Source of the DNA: Eubacterium sp. 14-2
GTDB taxonomy: Bacteria; Bacillota; Clostridia; Lachnospirales; Lachnospiraceae
DNA: 64,000 nucleotides
Direction: 5' to 3'
NCBI RefSeq assembly: GCF_000403845.2
Contig: NZ_KE159568.1
Location: 1,309,400-1,373,399, forward strand
In this document: positions 1 to 9,771 of the stretch, piece by piece
How positions within the stretch are numbered: the stretch's first letter is position 1
How the letters are laid out: the number at the start of each line of letters is the position of its first letter
The notes under the pieces: generated by a model
Databases searched by the model: none
The model's input: only the letters and a program-made list of their open reading frames with translations
What the model was told of the DNA's origin: nothing
Made by a program: the position numbers and the translations under genes

Positions 1-1346
1 TTGGGCCGGTTGGTATCCACTACCACCACCACGCTCCGGTAATTTACAAGCTCCAGAGCTCTCTCACTTCTCACAAACATATCTGCAGGGTAGCCTTTGT
101 CCTCTCCGAAGCACTCCTTCATGGGACGCAGGGATGAGGTCACGTCATCTAACACAATATGGGCCTTTTTCCCCAGAACCTGTGCCGCACAGTAAATACC
201 GATGGCTGCTCCGAACGCATCCATATCGCTGATACTGTGCCCCATAATAAAGACTTCTTCTCTGCTTTCAAAAATTTCCCGCAGTGCATGGGCCTTTACC
301 CTGGCTTTTACACGGGTCATTTTTTCCACCTGTCTGGATTTGCCGCCAAAATAGGAAATCTTTTCCCCTTCTTTCACCACAACCTGGTCGCCGCCCCGGC
401 CCAGAGCCAGATCTATGGCCATACGGGAATATTCGTACTTCTGGTTGTAGCTGTTGCCGCTGACGCCCACACCGATACTCAGGGTCACCGCCATTTCATT
501 TCCTACCTTAATGGTCTTCACATCCTCCAGAATACTGAATTTGTCTTCTGTTAGTTCTTCCAGATATTTTTGCTTGAATGCCACAAAATATTTATCTTTT
601 TCAATTTTTTTGATGATGCTGTCCCGCTCGGAAAAATATTTGCTGACTTTCCGGTCTACCAGCGCCACCAGAAGGGACCTCTTTACTTCTTCAATACTCT
701 CCAGGGCTTCTTCATAATTATCAATATAAATCAGAGCAGATACAAGCTGCTGTTCCCGATTTTCCTGAATGTGCTGATGGAGCTCTGTCTCATCAAAGAG
801 ATAGAAAGGTATCAGGAACTGACTGGCCTCCTCCACTTCAATCAGGCTATTCCCGTCTTCCGGGGCATCGAAATACATTTTTCCCACGCTTACCCGATAA
901 ATCCGCTCTTTCCATTTTACCTGTATACTGTCGTTATGTTCTTCCCTGTCCAGAAGTTCTCGCGTTATGGACGGGAAAATAGTGGTTATGGACTTGTGGT
1001 AATCCTTGTCCTTTTCTGTGATACGGGAAAATGTTTCATTCATCCACAGAATCTTGCTGTTGTAATCCAGCAGCGCATAGGGAATCTCAAACTCGTCCAG
1101 CAGCCTTTTCTGTACGGTTCCGTACTGGGTGGCAAAGCTGATGACCTCATTGCGAATCATGGATTTGTTCACCATGTAGATTCCAAGTACCACCAGAAAA
1201 TATATCACTGCAAATACGGACACGCAAAAACCTGCTTTCCGGTCAATAAAATACAGCGGTATATTCATCAATACAATTAATATGGTCAATACCAGCGGCC
1301 AGTACATGTAATTTAACTGACCTCCGGGGTGATTTTTTTTCTTCAT
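1..1346 (-). CDS. gdpP: GdpP/YybT-type cyclic-di-AMP phosphodiesterase, 3' part missing at window edge
   Basis: GdpP hydrolyses the second messenger c-di-AMP at the membrane and so affects potassium and osmotic balance, cell-wall stress and beta-lactam tolerance. Reading the minus strand from ATG at 1346 (AGGAAA ribosome site seven bases upstream) gives two N-terminal membrane segments (about residues 14-33 and 40-57), a PAS-like region, a degenerate GGDEF region (the SIGVGVSG stretch) and the start of a DHH phosphoesterase domain. MGHSISDMDAFGAAIGIY carries the metal-binding Asp pair, and VVVDTNRP near the edge matches the DHH-family DTxRP motif. About 448 residues are visible of the roughly 650-680 usual for the family; the DHHA1 part lies outside. 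It is divergent in function from the XrtG operon that ends just upstream, and a terminator separates them. Confidence 0.93.
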   Translation of the reverse strand, partial: MKKKNHPGGQLNYMYWPLVLTILIVLMNIPLYFIDRKAGFCVSVFAVIYFLVVLGIYMVNKSMIRNEVISFATQYGTVQKRLLDEFEIPYALLDYNSKILWMNETFSRITEKDKDYHKSITTIFPSITRELLDREEHNDSIQVKWKERIYRVSVGKMYFDAPEDGNSLIEVEEASQFLIPFYLFDETELHQHIQENREQQLVSALIYIDNYEEALESIEEVKRSLLVALVDRKVSKYFSERDSIIKKIEKDKYFVAFKQKYLEELTEDKFSILEDVKTIKVGNEMAVTLSIGVGVSGNSYNQKYEYSRMAIDLALGRGGDQVVVKEGEKISYFGGKSRQVEKMTRVKARVKAHALREIFESREEVFIMGHSISDMDAFGAAIGIYCAAQVLGKKAHIVLDDVTSSLRPMKECFGEDKGYPADMFVRSERALELVNYRSVVVVVDTNRP

Positions 1347-1556
1347 CTGATTTCCTGCCTTTTATGATTTAAAATAGAGTTTTCTTCCTGTACAGCAGCT
1401 GATGTGCACGGTACAGTATATTTCTATTTACACTCAGGTCTCCTCCTCCCTGGACATTATACCACATCTGCAGGAGTTGTTACAACACTTTTCATTTGCG
1501 GTGGGTCAGGGCAGCTTACGCAGCATGCCGAACCTGCGGCGCTTTGGCAATTTACC

Positions 1557-1585
1557 GAAATAAAAGAGCTGCCCTTTGGCAGCCC
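1557..1585 (-). terminator. Terminator at the end of the XrtG operon
   Basis: On the minus strand a GGCTGCC/GGCAGC stem with a short loop is followed by CTCTTTTATTT, 15-45 bases after the stop of the last operon gene. The rest of 1347-1600 holds no gene that I can support. Confidence 0.7.
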
Positions 1586-1600
1586 TTTCCAATACATTTT

Positions 1601-3751
1601 TTACCGATTAGCCAGATATTCCTGCAGAATATAATAAGACTTCTTCAGCCTTTCCCGATATGTGGGCATTACCCACTCCTCCCAGAAATAAGACTCCTTT
1701 ACTCCGTCAATGGCAAATTTAATATCTGAAATATGTTCATAGGTGATTTCATCATTTGCATAGAGATTCGCAATGCGCATCTTGCTGTTTGGCTTTGAAA
1801 TATTCAGCATCAGCCAGGGAATCCGCACCTCCGTCACGTTCCCTTTTATGCAGAAATCCGCACGGGAGTTGTAATCCGGAGATTTTGGGTCTGCATTTCC
1901 ATGCCGCAGCTTTCCTGTCTCTGTCTGCTCTGTATCTACCAGAGTTCCGTCTGTTAAAAGCACCGGACGGTTCAGCATAAGGTTAATGGGCACAAAGCGG
2001 TTGGTATCCGGCGCAGCATAGCCTTCCTGCACTTTAAGCACCTCGCTGGAAGCATATAAACCGGTGGTATACAGCCAGTAGTTCACATCATAATAAGGAT
2101 CTACCTGAAGGCGGCTTTCCTCCTCCCCTTTAATATCAAGGGCAAAATCCGCTCCATCGTATTCTCCATTTCCCTGATTGTCAATGGTATCCATGGTAAT
2201 ACGAATATTATCATTATTGCCCCGGATCATCAGATAAACATATGCTTCGTCGCTTCTCACAAACAGTTCCGTGCCTCCGCTTTCCAGAAGAGGCCGCTCG
2301 CTGGCCCATTCTCCGTCATCCCCGTCTACGGTGCAGACAGGCGCCTGCCCCGGATCAAAGGAAAGAAGACCGAAAAACTGTTCGCTGGTCTGAACGTCAC
2401 ACCAGTAAGGCCTTGCCTCTCCATCCGTATAATCCATGGTATTCCAGGTTCTCTTAAACCACTCGTCCTGCCAGATAAACACACAGGCCCCGGCACATCC
2501 CGTATCTGTAATATCTTTCAGCATGGACACAATGGCATTGCCCTGTTCCACCTCTGTCAGACCTCCCTGATTAAAACCTGCATCACGGGCCAGATGAGTG
2601 ATTCCGCGGGAAGCCGGCACACCAAACTCGGAAATCACCACCGGCATGGTATGATATGTATTCAGATCAGTGAGATAATGCTTATACGGGTTCTGAGGTT
2701 CGTCCGCCAGAAGCTCCGGCGCATACCGCATCATTTCCGGATAATAGGGATATACGTGATAAGAAGTAAACAGTCCTGCCTTAAATTCCGGTTTTGCTTT
2801 AATATGCTCAGCATCCACCGGAACCGCATCCTCCATTTCCGGATTCGGCTCACCCGGATGAGAAAGAGGGTCCGTGGTCACCCAGTTTGCAAAGGCTGTG
2901 GGATGCTGCATTTTATAATTCTCTGTTTCATAAGCGATGCAGGCTTCCATTCCTGACGCCAGAAATACTTCAAAGGGCGTGGCTGCTTCCGTATAGAGGT
3001 ATGTTCCGTCAAAAACATTTTTATCCGGATGATTTTCATTTGTATCAATAACAAAATCCGGCTGCCACTCAATCCCCAGAATCCATCCGCACAAATACTG
3101 TGACACATCTGCTGTATAAGTACCGCTGGCATTTCCCGGAACCGGGTCAATTACTGCATTTCCATGCACCACGTCCACAATGGTTCTGCACATTTCCACC
3201 CAGTCCCTGGCAATTTTCTCATTTTCCCCGTATGCATCACAGATATTGCTGATGTCCTCTTCGTTATTGTACACTCCCTGCATAAAGTAAAGAGGTTTCT
3301 CTGCCCCAGCATTGTATTCTGCCAGAGCCTCATAGAATTCCGGCATGAGAATCGTATAGACACGAATCATATCTGCATGCATCTCACTGATTTGCCGGAA
3401 CCATCTCTTATAATCGTCTTTTGTAATGGCAAATTCCCCTGGAAATGCTCCCGGCTTTCCTGCTCCCACGTTTACACCCACCGGAAAAATATCCTGCCAG
3501 GTACCGTCCGCACCGTATATCTGAAATTTTTTCTCATTTGTCTGAAACAGATAGCTTATGCCCTCTTCCGTATACACAGGCAGCACCGGGGTATCCGCTT
3601 TCCGGGTTTCTGCTTCCGGCGTCTGATTTTCTTCCTGCAAAGGCTCTGTCTCAACAGGCTCCTGCTGTCTGTCCAACGTACACCCGGAGCACACTCCTGC
3701 TGCCATCGCAGCAATCAGAGCCGCAGACAGCCAGTTTTTAAATTTTTTCAT
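1601..3751 (-). CDS. Glycoside-hydrolase-like lipoprotein of the XrtG operon
   Basis: The start is placed at 3751 (MKKFKNWLSAALIAAMAAG...), not at an earlier in-frame ATG, because this gives a lipoprotein signal with the lipobox VCSGC and a GAAAGGA ribosome site. The protein has 716 residues. The first half looks like a TIM-barrel glycosidase of the GH2/GH5 kind: GILGIEW-type strand (possible acid/base Glu), SYHVYPYYPEM, VISEFGVPAS (possible nucleophile Glu) and FIWQDEWFKRTW. The second half contains VDGDDGEW followed by beta-rich sequence ending in a membrane-free C terminus, and resembles the IDG...DW modules of the operon's surface protein. Polysaccharide synthesis operons often carry such an extracytoplasmic hydrolase for trimming or release, and I infer that role here. 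The substrate is unknown. It is the last gene of the operon, 43 bases after the PTPS-like gene. Confidence 0.7.
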   Translation of the reverse strand: MKKFKNWLSAALIAAMAAGVCSGCTLDRQQEPVETEPLQEENQTPEAETRKADTPVLPVYTEEGISYLFQTNEKKFQIYGADGTWQDIFPVGVNVGAGKPGAFPGEFAITKDDYKRWFRQISEMHADMIRVYTILMPEFYEALAEYNAGAEKPLYFMQGVYNNEEDISNICDAYGENEKIARDWVEMCRTIVDVVHGNAVIDPVPGNASGTYTADVSQYLCGWILGIEWQPDFVIDTNENHPDKNVFDGTYLYTEAATPFEVFLASGMEACIAYETENYKMQHPTAFANWVTTDPLSHPGEPNPEMEDAVPVDAEHIKAKPEFKAGLFTSYHVYPYYPEMMRYAPELLADEPQNPYKHYLTDLNTYHTMPVVISEFGVPASRGITHLARDAGFNQGGLTEVEQGNAIVSMLKDITDTGCAGACVFIWQDEWFKRTWNTMDYTDGEARPYWCDVQTSEQFFGLLSFDPGQAPVCTVDGDDGEWASERPLLESGGTELFVRSDEAYVYLMIRGNNDNIRITMDTIDNQGNGEYDGADFALDIKGEEESRLQVDPYYDVNYWLYTTGLYASSEVLKVQEGYAAPDTNRFVPINLMLNRPVLLTDGTLVDTEQTETGKLRHGNADPKSPDYNSRADFCIKGNVTEVRIPWLMLNISKPNSKMRIANLYANDEITYEHISDIKFAIDGVKESYFWEEWVMPTYRERLKKSYYILQEYLANR

Positions 3752-3794
3752 TTTCCAATCTGTCCTTTCACCATATCGCTGTTTCGGTACAGAA

Positions 3795-4277
3795 TTACCA
3801 CTTTCTGCTGTTTTCACCCATAATCCGGTCCACCACATATTCCACCACCCCGGAAATCTGCTGATTCTGCATTTTTCCTATCTGATCAATAAATTCCGGT
3901 TCATTTCGATGACTGACAATATAACTTCGGGTAGGCGTCTCGCTGCCCTCCAGGGAAACCAGTTCGCCTCCATGCTCCCGCAGCAGGGCCTGCAGATCAT
4001 CATTAAAGTGATCCGTCACATTTTCAATAGTGGGGACAATAATATCAAAAGGTTCAATGGTATTTAAAATCTGATTCTGATACTTTTCCAGATACTGTTC
4101 AATCAGATTTTCAAAGGTGCGGAACTCCACAAATTCATCGCCGGCAACCACAATGGTAATCACAAATTCCCAGGTATGAGGATGCGTCTGCCCCTGTTTC
4201 CCGTTGATAATAATGTAATGGTTCATATTCAGATAAGATTTTAAACGATATTCCCGGTATAACCTTTCTTTCCTCAC
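3795..4277 (-). CDS. 6-pyruvoyl-tetrahydropterin-synthase-related protein (exosortase G-associated)
   Basis: A 160-residue protein of the PTPS/QueD fold family. It starts with GTG at 4277, which overlaps the stop of the upstream gene (GTGA). The three zinc-ligand histidines of PTPS enzymes appear to be kept: H20 in LNMNHY, and H32 and H34 in THPHTW. The catalytic cysteine that normally precedes the HxH motif is absent (GKQGQTHPH), so a classic pterin or queuosine-precursor reaction is unlikely. A 6-pyruvoyl-tetrahydropterin-synthase-related domain is a known companion of XrtG in Gram-positive bacteria. Its function is not known. No folate or queuosine gene is nearby. A second, shorter paralogue opens the same operon at 12041-12394. 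Confidence 0.8.
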   Translation of the reverse strand: MRKERLYREYRLKSYLNMNHYIIINGKQGQTHPHTWEFVITIVVAGDEFVEFRTFENLIEQYLEKYQNQILNTIEPFDIIVPTIENVTDHFNDDLQALLREHGGELVSLEGSETPTRSYIVSHRNEPEFIDQIGKMQNQQISGVVEYVVDRIMGENSRKW

Positions 4278-5332
4278 GCACCAGTCACCGCCTTCCAGAA
4301 TGTATCAAACTGTGATTTATAACTGTTCATATTGTCTTCGCAATAATGCTCTGCCAGGCCATGTACATCCCAGTTTTCCAGAGACTCTATAATCCTGCTG
4401 CTGACGCTTTTCTCATACTGGACAAAAATCAGCAGCACCTGATTCTCACCCATGGAAAAACGCAGCACATTATTGTCCAGCACAATCTGCATATGTTCAA
4501 AAAATTCATCTCTGGCTTCCCTGGACTCTGTCTCAAACGCTGCAAAATGCAGAGGATAAGCGCCTTTTTTATCCAGAGTTTCCAGAAATTCATCCAGCAC
4601 GCTGCTTTTAAATACATGCTTGCTGGCGCTGAAGGCATATTCCCGCTTCAGCTGTTCATCCAGAAGTTCAATCTGCTGATTCTGCCAGACCACCCGTTCC
4701 TCCTGCCGGTCAATGTAGAGGCTCTGTCTGGTAATTCTCTTTGACATAATCATACTCAGGATAATCAGAAGAGCCAGCACGATAGACAGAATGATAATAA
4801 TGGCATTTCTGCACTCCAGTAAAACATTATCCTCCAGAATTACCCGGTCATAAGTCAGCAGGCAGATCCGGTACTGTTCTCCCTGCCATTCAAAAATCAT
4901 ACCTGACGCAATAAAACGATCATTGTCCAGATAAATAATCCGGTGTCCCACCTGATTAACGCCCAGACTGTTCATAAATGCAGAAGCAGTCTCCGTGGCA
5001 TAGTAAGTACCGTCATGAAAGCCCTTGTAACGATTTGTTTCCGTAGCGCTCTTTACAAAGAGAATGGAATCCCCCTTGCTCAGTGTCCAGTATCTGCTGG
5101 CTGTGGAATCCAGAGAACTGATAATATCTGTAATGTCCTCATCCGTTCCCTCATTATCCAGACGATTAATCTGCTCCAGAATAATCTTCACATATCCGTC
5201 CTGTTCCCCGCCGTAAATCTCCAGAAATCTGGTCTCATAATTATTAAGCTGATAAACAATAAACACATCCGCCGCCATGGCAAAAAACACCACAATCACC
5301 GTCAGAATGAAAAAATTAAATTTATGTTTCAT
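4274..5332 (-). CDS. Membrane signalling-type protein with extracytoplasmic sensor, XrtG operon
   Basis: 352 residues with a membrane segment at about 7-27, an outside domain of about 145 residues, and a second membrane segment at about 176-195 (AIIIILSIVLALLIILSMIM). A short coiled stretch (RQEERVVWQNQQIELLDEQLKREY) leads to a cytoplasmic domain of about 130 residues. This layout is that of a bacterial transmembrane sensor. The cytoplasmic part, with FSMGENQVLLIFV, is reminiscent of a GGDEF-type fold whose signature loop has been lost; that is an inference of low certainty. If right, it would sense or relay rather than make c-di-GMP, as receptor proteins of other exopolysaccharide systems do. 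It lies 13 bases after the glycosyltransferase gene and overlaps the next gene by four bases. Confidence 0.6.
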   Translation of the reverse strand: MKHKFNFFILTVIVVFFAMAADVFIVYQLNNYETRFLEIYGGEQDGYVKIILEQINRLDNEGTDEDITDIISSLDSTASRYWTLSKGDSILFVKSATETNRYKGFHDGTYYATETASAFMNSLGVNQVGHRIIYLDNDRFIASGMIFEWQGEQYRICLLTYDRVILEDNVLLECRNAIIIILSIVLALLIILSMIMSKRITRQSLYIDRQEERVVWQNQQIELLDEQLKREYAFSASKHVFKSSVLDEFLETLDKKGAYPLHFAAFETESREARDEFFEHMQIVLDNNVLRFSMGENQVLLIFVQYEKSVSSRIIESLENWDVHGLAEHYCEDNMNSYKSQFDTFWKAVTGA

Positions 5333-5345
5333 AAGCTCCGCTCAC

Positions 5346-6710
5346 CTACTCATAATTTACTGCTTTCCGCATTTTCTGTAATAAATTCAGGGGTTTCCGG
5401 GCCTCTGTCTTTAATTCTTCCTCAAAATCCTTCCGCTCATCCGTCAGGGTCCGTGTTTTCCATGCACTGTCCGTATTGATGCTGTTAATCACACCTGCAA
5501 AGCGGATGAAGAAGATAATGAAATTGAAAAATGGAAGAAGCGGCACCACATACCAGTGCTTTCGATAATATTTCTTCAGATTGTCAAATTCTTTCAGGAA
5601 TCCCACGGTGGAAAAATAATATAAATATCCGCTGATAATATAAAGCAGGAAAATAATTCCTGTGGAAACCAGAATTACTGTCGGTGAATAATTCATGCAC
5701 ATCAGGCAAATCAGCGCCAGATACCAGATCAGTCTGGGAAAGGCAAAAGTATGGTCATACATCAGTGTACGGACCATTACATTGGTAAACATTTTGTGGA
5801 CTCTGAGATCTTTTTCCAGAAACTGATGGGATACCTCAAGGCTTCCCCTCTGCCACCGCTGCCGCTGGGTATAAAGTTTATTTACCCCTTCAATTGGATC
5901 CACACAGAATATGGCATTCTCACAGATATGCACCTTTATATGCTGCAGATAACGCATCTGAAACGTAATATTGGTATCCTCACAGATGGTATCCGTATTG
6001 TAAAGCTGGGATTTCAGCACAGCTGATTTCCGGAAAGCAGAAAAAGCGCCGGACAGGGTGTAAATAGAATTTGTCTCAGAGGCGTAATTCCGTCCCGCCA
6101 GAAATGCCTGGGCATACTCCATAAATTCCATTTTCCGCAGCAGCCGGGAAAAAATCCCCCTGTATTCCTCAATCATCTCCGGCATGGTAAGAATGGCTCC
6201 CGTCATACAGTCCACATCGGGGCTGGCCTCAAACTTGCGTACCATGTTGGTAATGGCATGAGGCTCAAACTGCCCGTCACTGTCCACATGGATAATATAT
6301 TTTCCATCGGCGTTAAACAGGGCCAGATTCAGAGCGCGGGACTTTCCCTGTCTGGCATTCAGCCACTGCATCAGCAAATCCGGATACAGCTCCTGACATT
6401 TGGTATACACCTGAAAGGAATTGTCTTTTCCCTGGTTATTGACCAGAAAAATCCGCATTTTATCATTGGGATAATCACTCTCGCTGATGGATCTGATACA
6501 TTCCTCCAGGGAATCCTGGGAATTATATACCGGAATAATCAGCGTGATTTCCGGCCAGATTACCGGATCCTCATAATGTCTGGGAAACAGTGTTTTCTTA
6601 ATCAGAATCAGAAAACTTCCCAGTGAAGGAATAATTTCCATCACCAGCGGAATGATAATCCAGGCCGCCCAGAATAAAATTGAATTCAAAAAATTATTTA
6701 TCACTGTCAT
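5346..6710 (-). CDS. Processive family 2 glycosyltransferase (exosortase G-associated)
   Basis: A membrane glycosyltransferase of GT2, 454 residues from ATG 6710, preceded by GTGGGAAG; an earlier in-frame ATG has no ribosome site. Two N-terminal hydrophobic segments are followed by the catalytic domain: LIIPVYNSQDSLEECI, IHVDSDGQ (metal and nucleotide-sugar binding), TLSGAFSAFRKSA, CEDTNITF (catalytic Asp) and QRQRWQRG. The last is the QxxRW motif of processive synthases such as those for cellulose, hyaluronan and poly-N-acetylglucosamine. Several membrane segments follow. It therefore probably polymerises a sugar chain across the membrane. It overlaps the xrtG stop by 17 bases, which implies translational coupling. 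XrtG-associated GT2 proteins are a recognised family; the sugar is not known. Confidence 0.88.
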   Translation of the reverse strand: MTVINNFLNSILFWAAWIIIPLVMEIIPSLGSFLILIKKTLFPRHYEDPVIWPEITLIIPVYNSQDSLEECIRSISESDYPNDKMRIFLVNNQGKDNSFQVYTKCQELYPDLLMQWLNARQGKSRALNLALFNADGKYIIHVDSDGQFEPHAITNMVRKFEASPDVDCMTGAILTMPEMIEEYRGIFSRLLRKMEFMEYAQAFLAGRNYASETNSIYTLSGAFSAFRKSAVLKSQLYNTDTICEDTNITFQMRYLQHIKVHICENAIFCVDPIEGVNKLYTQRQRWQRGSLEVSHQFLEKDLRVHKMFTNVMVRTLMYDHTFAFPRLIWYLALICLMCMNYSPTVILVSTGIIFLLYIISGYLYYFSTVGFLKEFDNLKKYYRKHWYVVPLLPFFNFIIFFIRFAGVINSINTDSAWKTRTLTDERKDFEEELKTEARKPLNLLQKMRKAVNYE

Positions 6711-7293
6711 AACTGAAACTTCCCACTTTCTGCTTGATAATCTGCGGTTTCGTGAACACATAAAAATACAGCATCACCGATAATCCGTAGAATACAAACC
6801 TTCCCACAAAGGTATGGGCGATATAGTACATATCAATTCCGCCAAAATAAATAATCAGGCAGATTACAGTAATACGCAGAGCATTCGCCAGTACCATCCC
6901 AATCACGCCCAGCACCCCGACATAAATCCGTTCATAAACAGTATAGACCTGATAAAACATCAGCAGTGACAGGTAAGCGATAATCTCAATGATTCCGGAG
7001 CACTCGAAATCTATTTTCAGTGAAATGGCGCCTGCGGAAGATTCCACAAAAATAACACCGTATTTATAATGGGCGCTGTAAACCCCGGCAATTTTTCCCG
7101 GAATACTGGCCAGCAGGGCCACAATCCGGGCCAGAGGCTGAGTCAGCACCGGCTGTAAAAAGATCAGCATCAGAATAAAGGCTCCCGCACTTCCAAAAAG
7201 AAAGTGCCAGAAATTCAGTTTGCTTTTTTTCAGTATGTGTAAAATAAACAGCCAGATTATCAGACCGGTCAGTCCCACCGCATATTTTATCAT
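6694..7293 (-). CDS. xrtG: Exosortase family protein XrtG
   Basis: A 199-residue polytopic membrane protein with the exosortase/archaeosortase catalytic triad in order and spacing: Cys98 in DFECSGIIE, Arg140 in NALRIT and His160 in IAHTFVGR, each near a membrane face. Exosortases are membrane transpeptidase-like enzymes that recognise C-terminal sorting tails (a short motif, a membrane segment and basic residues) and cleave or transfer the target. The Gram-positive type is XrtG. Its probable substrate is the surface protein encoded two genes upstream (9772-12003), whose tail has that three-part form. The ATG follows the TAA of the preceding gene without a gap, and the next gene overlaps its 3' end. 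Confidence 0.92.
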   Translation of the reverse strand: MIKYAVGLTGLIIWLFILHILKKSKLNFWHFLFGSAGAFILMLIFLQPVLTQPLARIVALLASIPGKIAGVYSAHYKYGVIFVESSAGAISLKIDFECSGIIEIIAYLSLLMFYQVYTVYERIYVGVLGVIGMVLANALRITVICLIIYFGGIDMYYIAHTFVGRFVFYGLSVMLYFYVFTKPQIIKQKVGSFSYDSDK

Positions 7294-9753
7294 TTATCCC
7301 ACTTCCTTCTCCGGCTGTTCTGTCTGCAGCCGGCGTTTGTGTACTGTATAAATCAGAATAAAAAGAGCTGCTGTCACTGTAACAGCAATCCCCCGGTTCA
7401 GATAAGGATATTTCAGTGAAATCACCGTAGTCCCCGACTTTACATAAGTCAGATGGTTTTTCGAATAAATATCCTGATCTGAGGTAAAACTGTCATGATA
7501 TGCCAGCCCGGTGTTCACATCATCTCTGTCTGCAGTAACGGTAATGCGGTCCGACCCATACTGAACCGTATAAGGTACAATTTCCCGCTCCGGCAGCTCG
7601 TCCGAACTCAAATCCATGGCATGGCTTAACAGTCTTCCTACGCCTTCATCCTCTGTCAGCCCATAATAATAAGTAAGATTCAGGCCAATCATTACAATAT
7701 TTTCATTTTTTACGGTTCCGTAAAAGGGCAGCTCCCACCCTTCATCCTTTACAGTTCCCCATACTTCATCCAGGCCGTCCAGATACACCGTGCTCCACTC
7801 CCGGTATCCATTGGGAAATAAGTCCGTTTCCAGTACCCCCTCTATGGTATCCAGATCCGGATAGCCCTGAGAAAAGGAAACACTGTTGCAGATGGCGCCC
7901 AGAAAACTCTGGTTCTGGCTGCCTCTGTCATCCGGGATTCCGTCCGCGGCTATGACAATATGCACTCCTGCCTCACTTAAATCCGTAATCAGTTTTTCCG
8001 CCGAAGCCTTATCGTCATAAGTAAAACCCGCCAGATAAATCAGCTCATAATCTTTCAATTCTTCAAAGGTAAATTCATTCAGATTAACCCGTTCCGTCTC
8101 TTCCATCACCGGAAACTGTCTGACAATGGAAGGAGCCGCACTGCCGATACCGATGGCTCTGTATTTCGTTATGGTGCCCCAGTTTCCTTCTGCATTCAGC
8201 TTATACAGACGGTAACTGTCGTTATGGGCCGCCATCTGATAGCCCACCCGTTCTGCCGCATGATCCATTTTCTGGAAAGGTGCTTTTGACGTATCTCCTA
8301 TAATATCCAGCTGAACAATCACGGTATCGTTTCCCATTTCCAGGCATCGGTCGAACAGGTAGAGATAATTTCCCTCCTCCAGAGCACGATCAATCTGCTT
8401 TATATTGGTTATGGTGGCCGCAGATTCGTCTGCCGCCCCATACATCCCTGCCACCGGTTCTCCATATCCGGTTACCAGAAATGTGCTCATGGCTCCCAGG
8501 CTGCTTTCGTCCACCAGAGCCAGACGCTGCTCTGTGATTTCCTTTGCCTCTCCCACCAGTGTCTTATCTGACTGATCAGCCAGAATTATTTCCGGCAGCA
8601 GCCCGTTCTGACTGCCCAGAATCAAAGGCAGAGAAGGCAGTGCATCCAGAATCAGCAGTACTGAAAAAAATACAATCCAGCCCTTTTTCAGAGTATCCCA
8701 GACCAGAAAACTGAACAGCACCATACACAATGCCATGGACACCAGCCGCAGCATCAGCAGAACATGTCCTCCCGGCACCCTTACAAAAAGCAGATACAGA
8801 GTCTCAGACGTACAGATTAATATAATAATACCCGTCCAGAAACCAGGCATAGATTTCTTCTTACTTAAAAAGCCTCCAAAAACTGCCAGCAGTAAAACTG
8901 CCAGCCCGAAATACACGTCCACGCACCCTCTCTGAAAACGCGCCGCAGGATTAATGGACAGAAACATGCTCTGGAAAAATTCCTCCATAACCTCCAGGCT
9001 GCTCTCAGAAGCCACTCCTCCTGTTCTGGAGGGAATCAGCCATACGCCGGTGAGAAGAATTCCAAGTGCAAGTGCTATAAATATTTCAACACCTCTGTGC
9101 CAGTCATGACGAATCATTCCGTCAATTACAAAATAAATCAGAAATGCTGCCAGAAGGATTCCTCCATACTGAACATGGCACAGAGAAATAAACGCAAATA
9201 TCAATGACAGTTTTGGCAGGGTATACCAGTGCCTCCACTGGAGATAATCATAAACCCAATATAGCAAAAGGGGCAGAACTGCAATACAGACAGAATGGGG
9301 CAGGTTACCCTCATAAAATAATCCAATCAGATTGTTGGGCATAAAAAACCACAATGCCCCTAAAAATGCTCCAAAATAAGGTCTTTTTACCTTAAAACCA
9401 ACATAAAGCCATGAAACTGCGCCCAGAACGCAGATAAACATGACAAAAACAGGATATCCTCCTATGGGACTGCCGCCGAAAAATTCGCAGGCTGCCAGAA
9501 GATATACCGGGATGGGCGCCAGATAGCGCATCAGCTCCACACCATTATACCAGAGGGGATCAAACAGAGGCCAGAAATTCCCCTCACGAACAGCCTGGTA
9601 CAATACATCTCCCTTGTAGAGATAACTCAGGGTATCCATCCCACTGGGAGAGATACCGCTGTTTTGAACTATATTTGCCACACCATATGCCAGTAACGCA
9701 TAAAGAATGGGCATTAATACAATCAGATAATATGACTTTCTACTGTCTTTCAA
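7294..9753 (-). CDS. Large polytopic membrane protein of the PTPS-related membrane family, XrtG operon
   Basis: 819 residues. About the first 370 hold roughly ten membrane segments, with a first outside loop GMDTLSYLYKGDVLYQAV that contains the Asp-rich start typical of GT-C type lipid-linked sugar transferases. A soluble domain of about 400 residues follows, including ELIYLAGFTYDDKASAEKLI and VHIVIAADGIPDD, a Rossmann-like stretch. A last membrane segment near the C terminus (IAVTVTAALFILIYTVHKRR) is followed by a basic tail. It matches my memory of the Pfam membrane family named for a PTPS-related domain. I infer a glycosyl transfer or export role beside the GT2 enzyme. It starts 18 bases after the surface protein gene and abuts xrtG. 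Confidence 0.68.
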   Translation of the reverse strand: MKDSRKSYYLIVLMPILYALLAYGVANIVQNSGISPSGMDTLSYLYKGDVLYQAVREGNFWPLFDPLWYNGVELMRYLAPIPVYLLAACEFFGGSPIGGYPVFVMFICVLGAVSWLYVGFKVKRPYFGAFLGALWFFMPNNLIGLFYEGNLPHSVCIAVLPLLLYWVYDYLQWRHWYTLPKLSLIFAFISLCHVQYGGILLAAFLIYFVIDGMIRHDWHRGVEIFIALALGILLTGVWLIPSRTGGVASESSLEVMEEFFQSMFLSINPAARFQRGCVDVYFGLAVLLLAVFGGFLSKKKSMPGFWTGIIILICTSETLYLLFVRVPGGHVLLMLRLVSMALCMVLFSFLVWDTLKKGWIVFFSVLLILDALPSLPLILGSQNGLLPEIILADQSDKTLVGEAKEITEQRLALVDESSLGAMSTFLVTGYGEPVAGMYGAADESAATITNIKQIDRALEEGNYLYLFDRCLEMGNDTVIVQLDIIGDTSKAPFQKMDHAAERVGYQMAAHNDSYRLYKLNAEGNWGTITKYRAIGIGSAAPSIVRQFPVMEETERVNLNEFTFEELKDYELIYLAGFTYDDKASAEKLITDLSEAGVHIVIAADGIPDDRGSQNQSFLGAICNSVSFSQGYPDLDTIEGVLETDLFPNGYREWSTVYLDGLDEVWGTVKDEGWELPFYGTVKNENIVMIGLNLTYYYGLTEDEGVGRLLSHAMDLSSDELPEREIVPYTVQYGSDRITVTADRDDVNTGLAYHDSFTSDQDIYSKNHLTYVKSGTTVISLKYPYLNRGIAVTVTAALFILIYTVHKRRLQTEQPEKEVG

Positions 9754-9771
9754 TGCCCATTCCTCCCATAT

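Noticed and set aside
159-1280. Open plus-strand frames over the first 1.3 kb
   Set aside because: They are antisense shadows of gdpP, whose minus-strand translation has clear PAS, GGDEF-like and DHH features.
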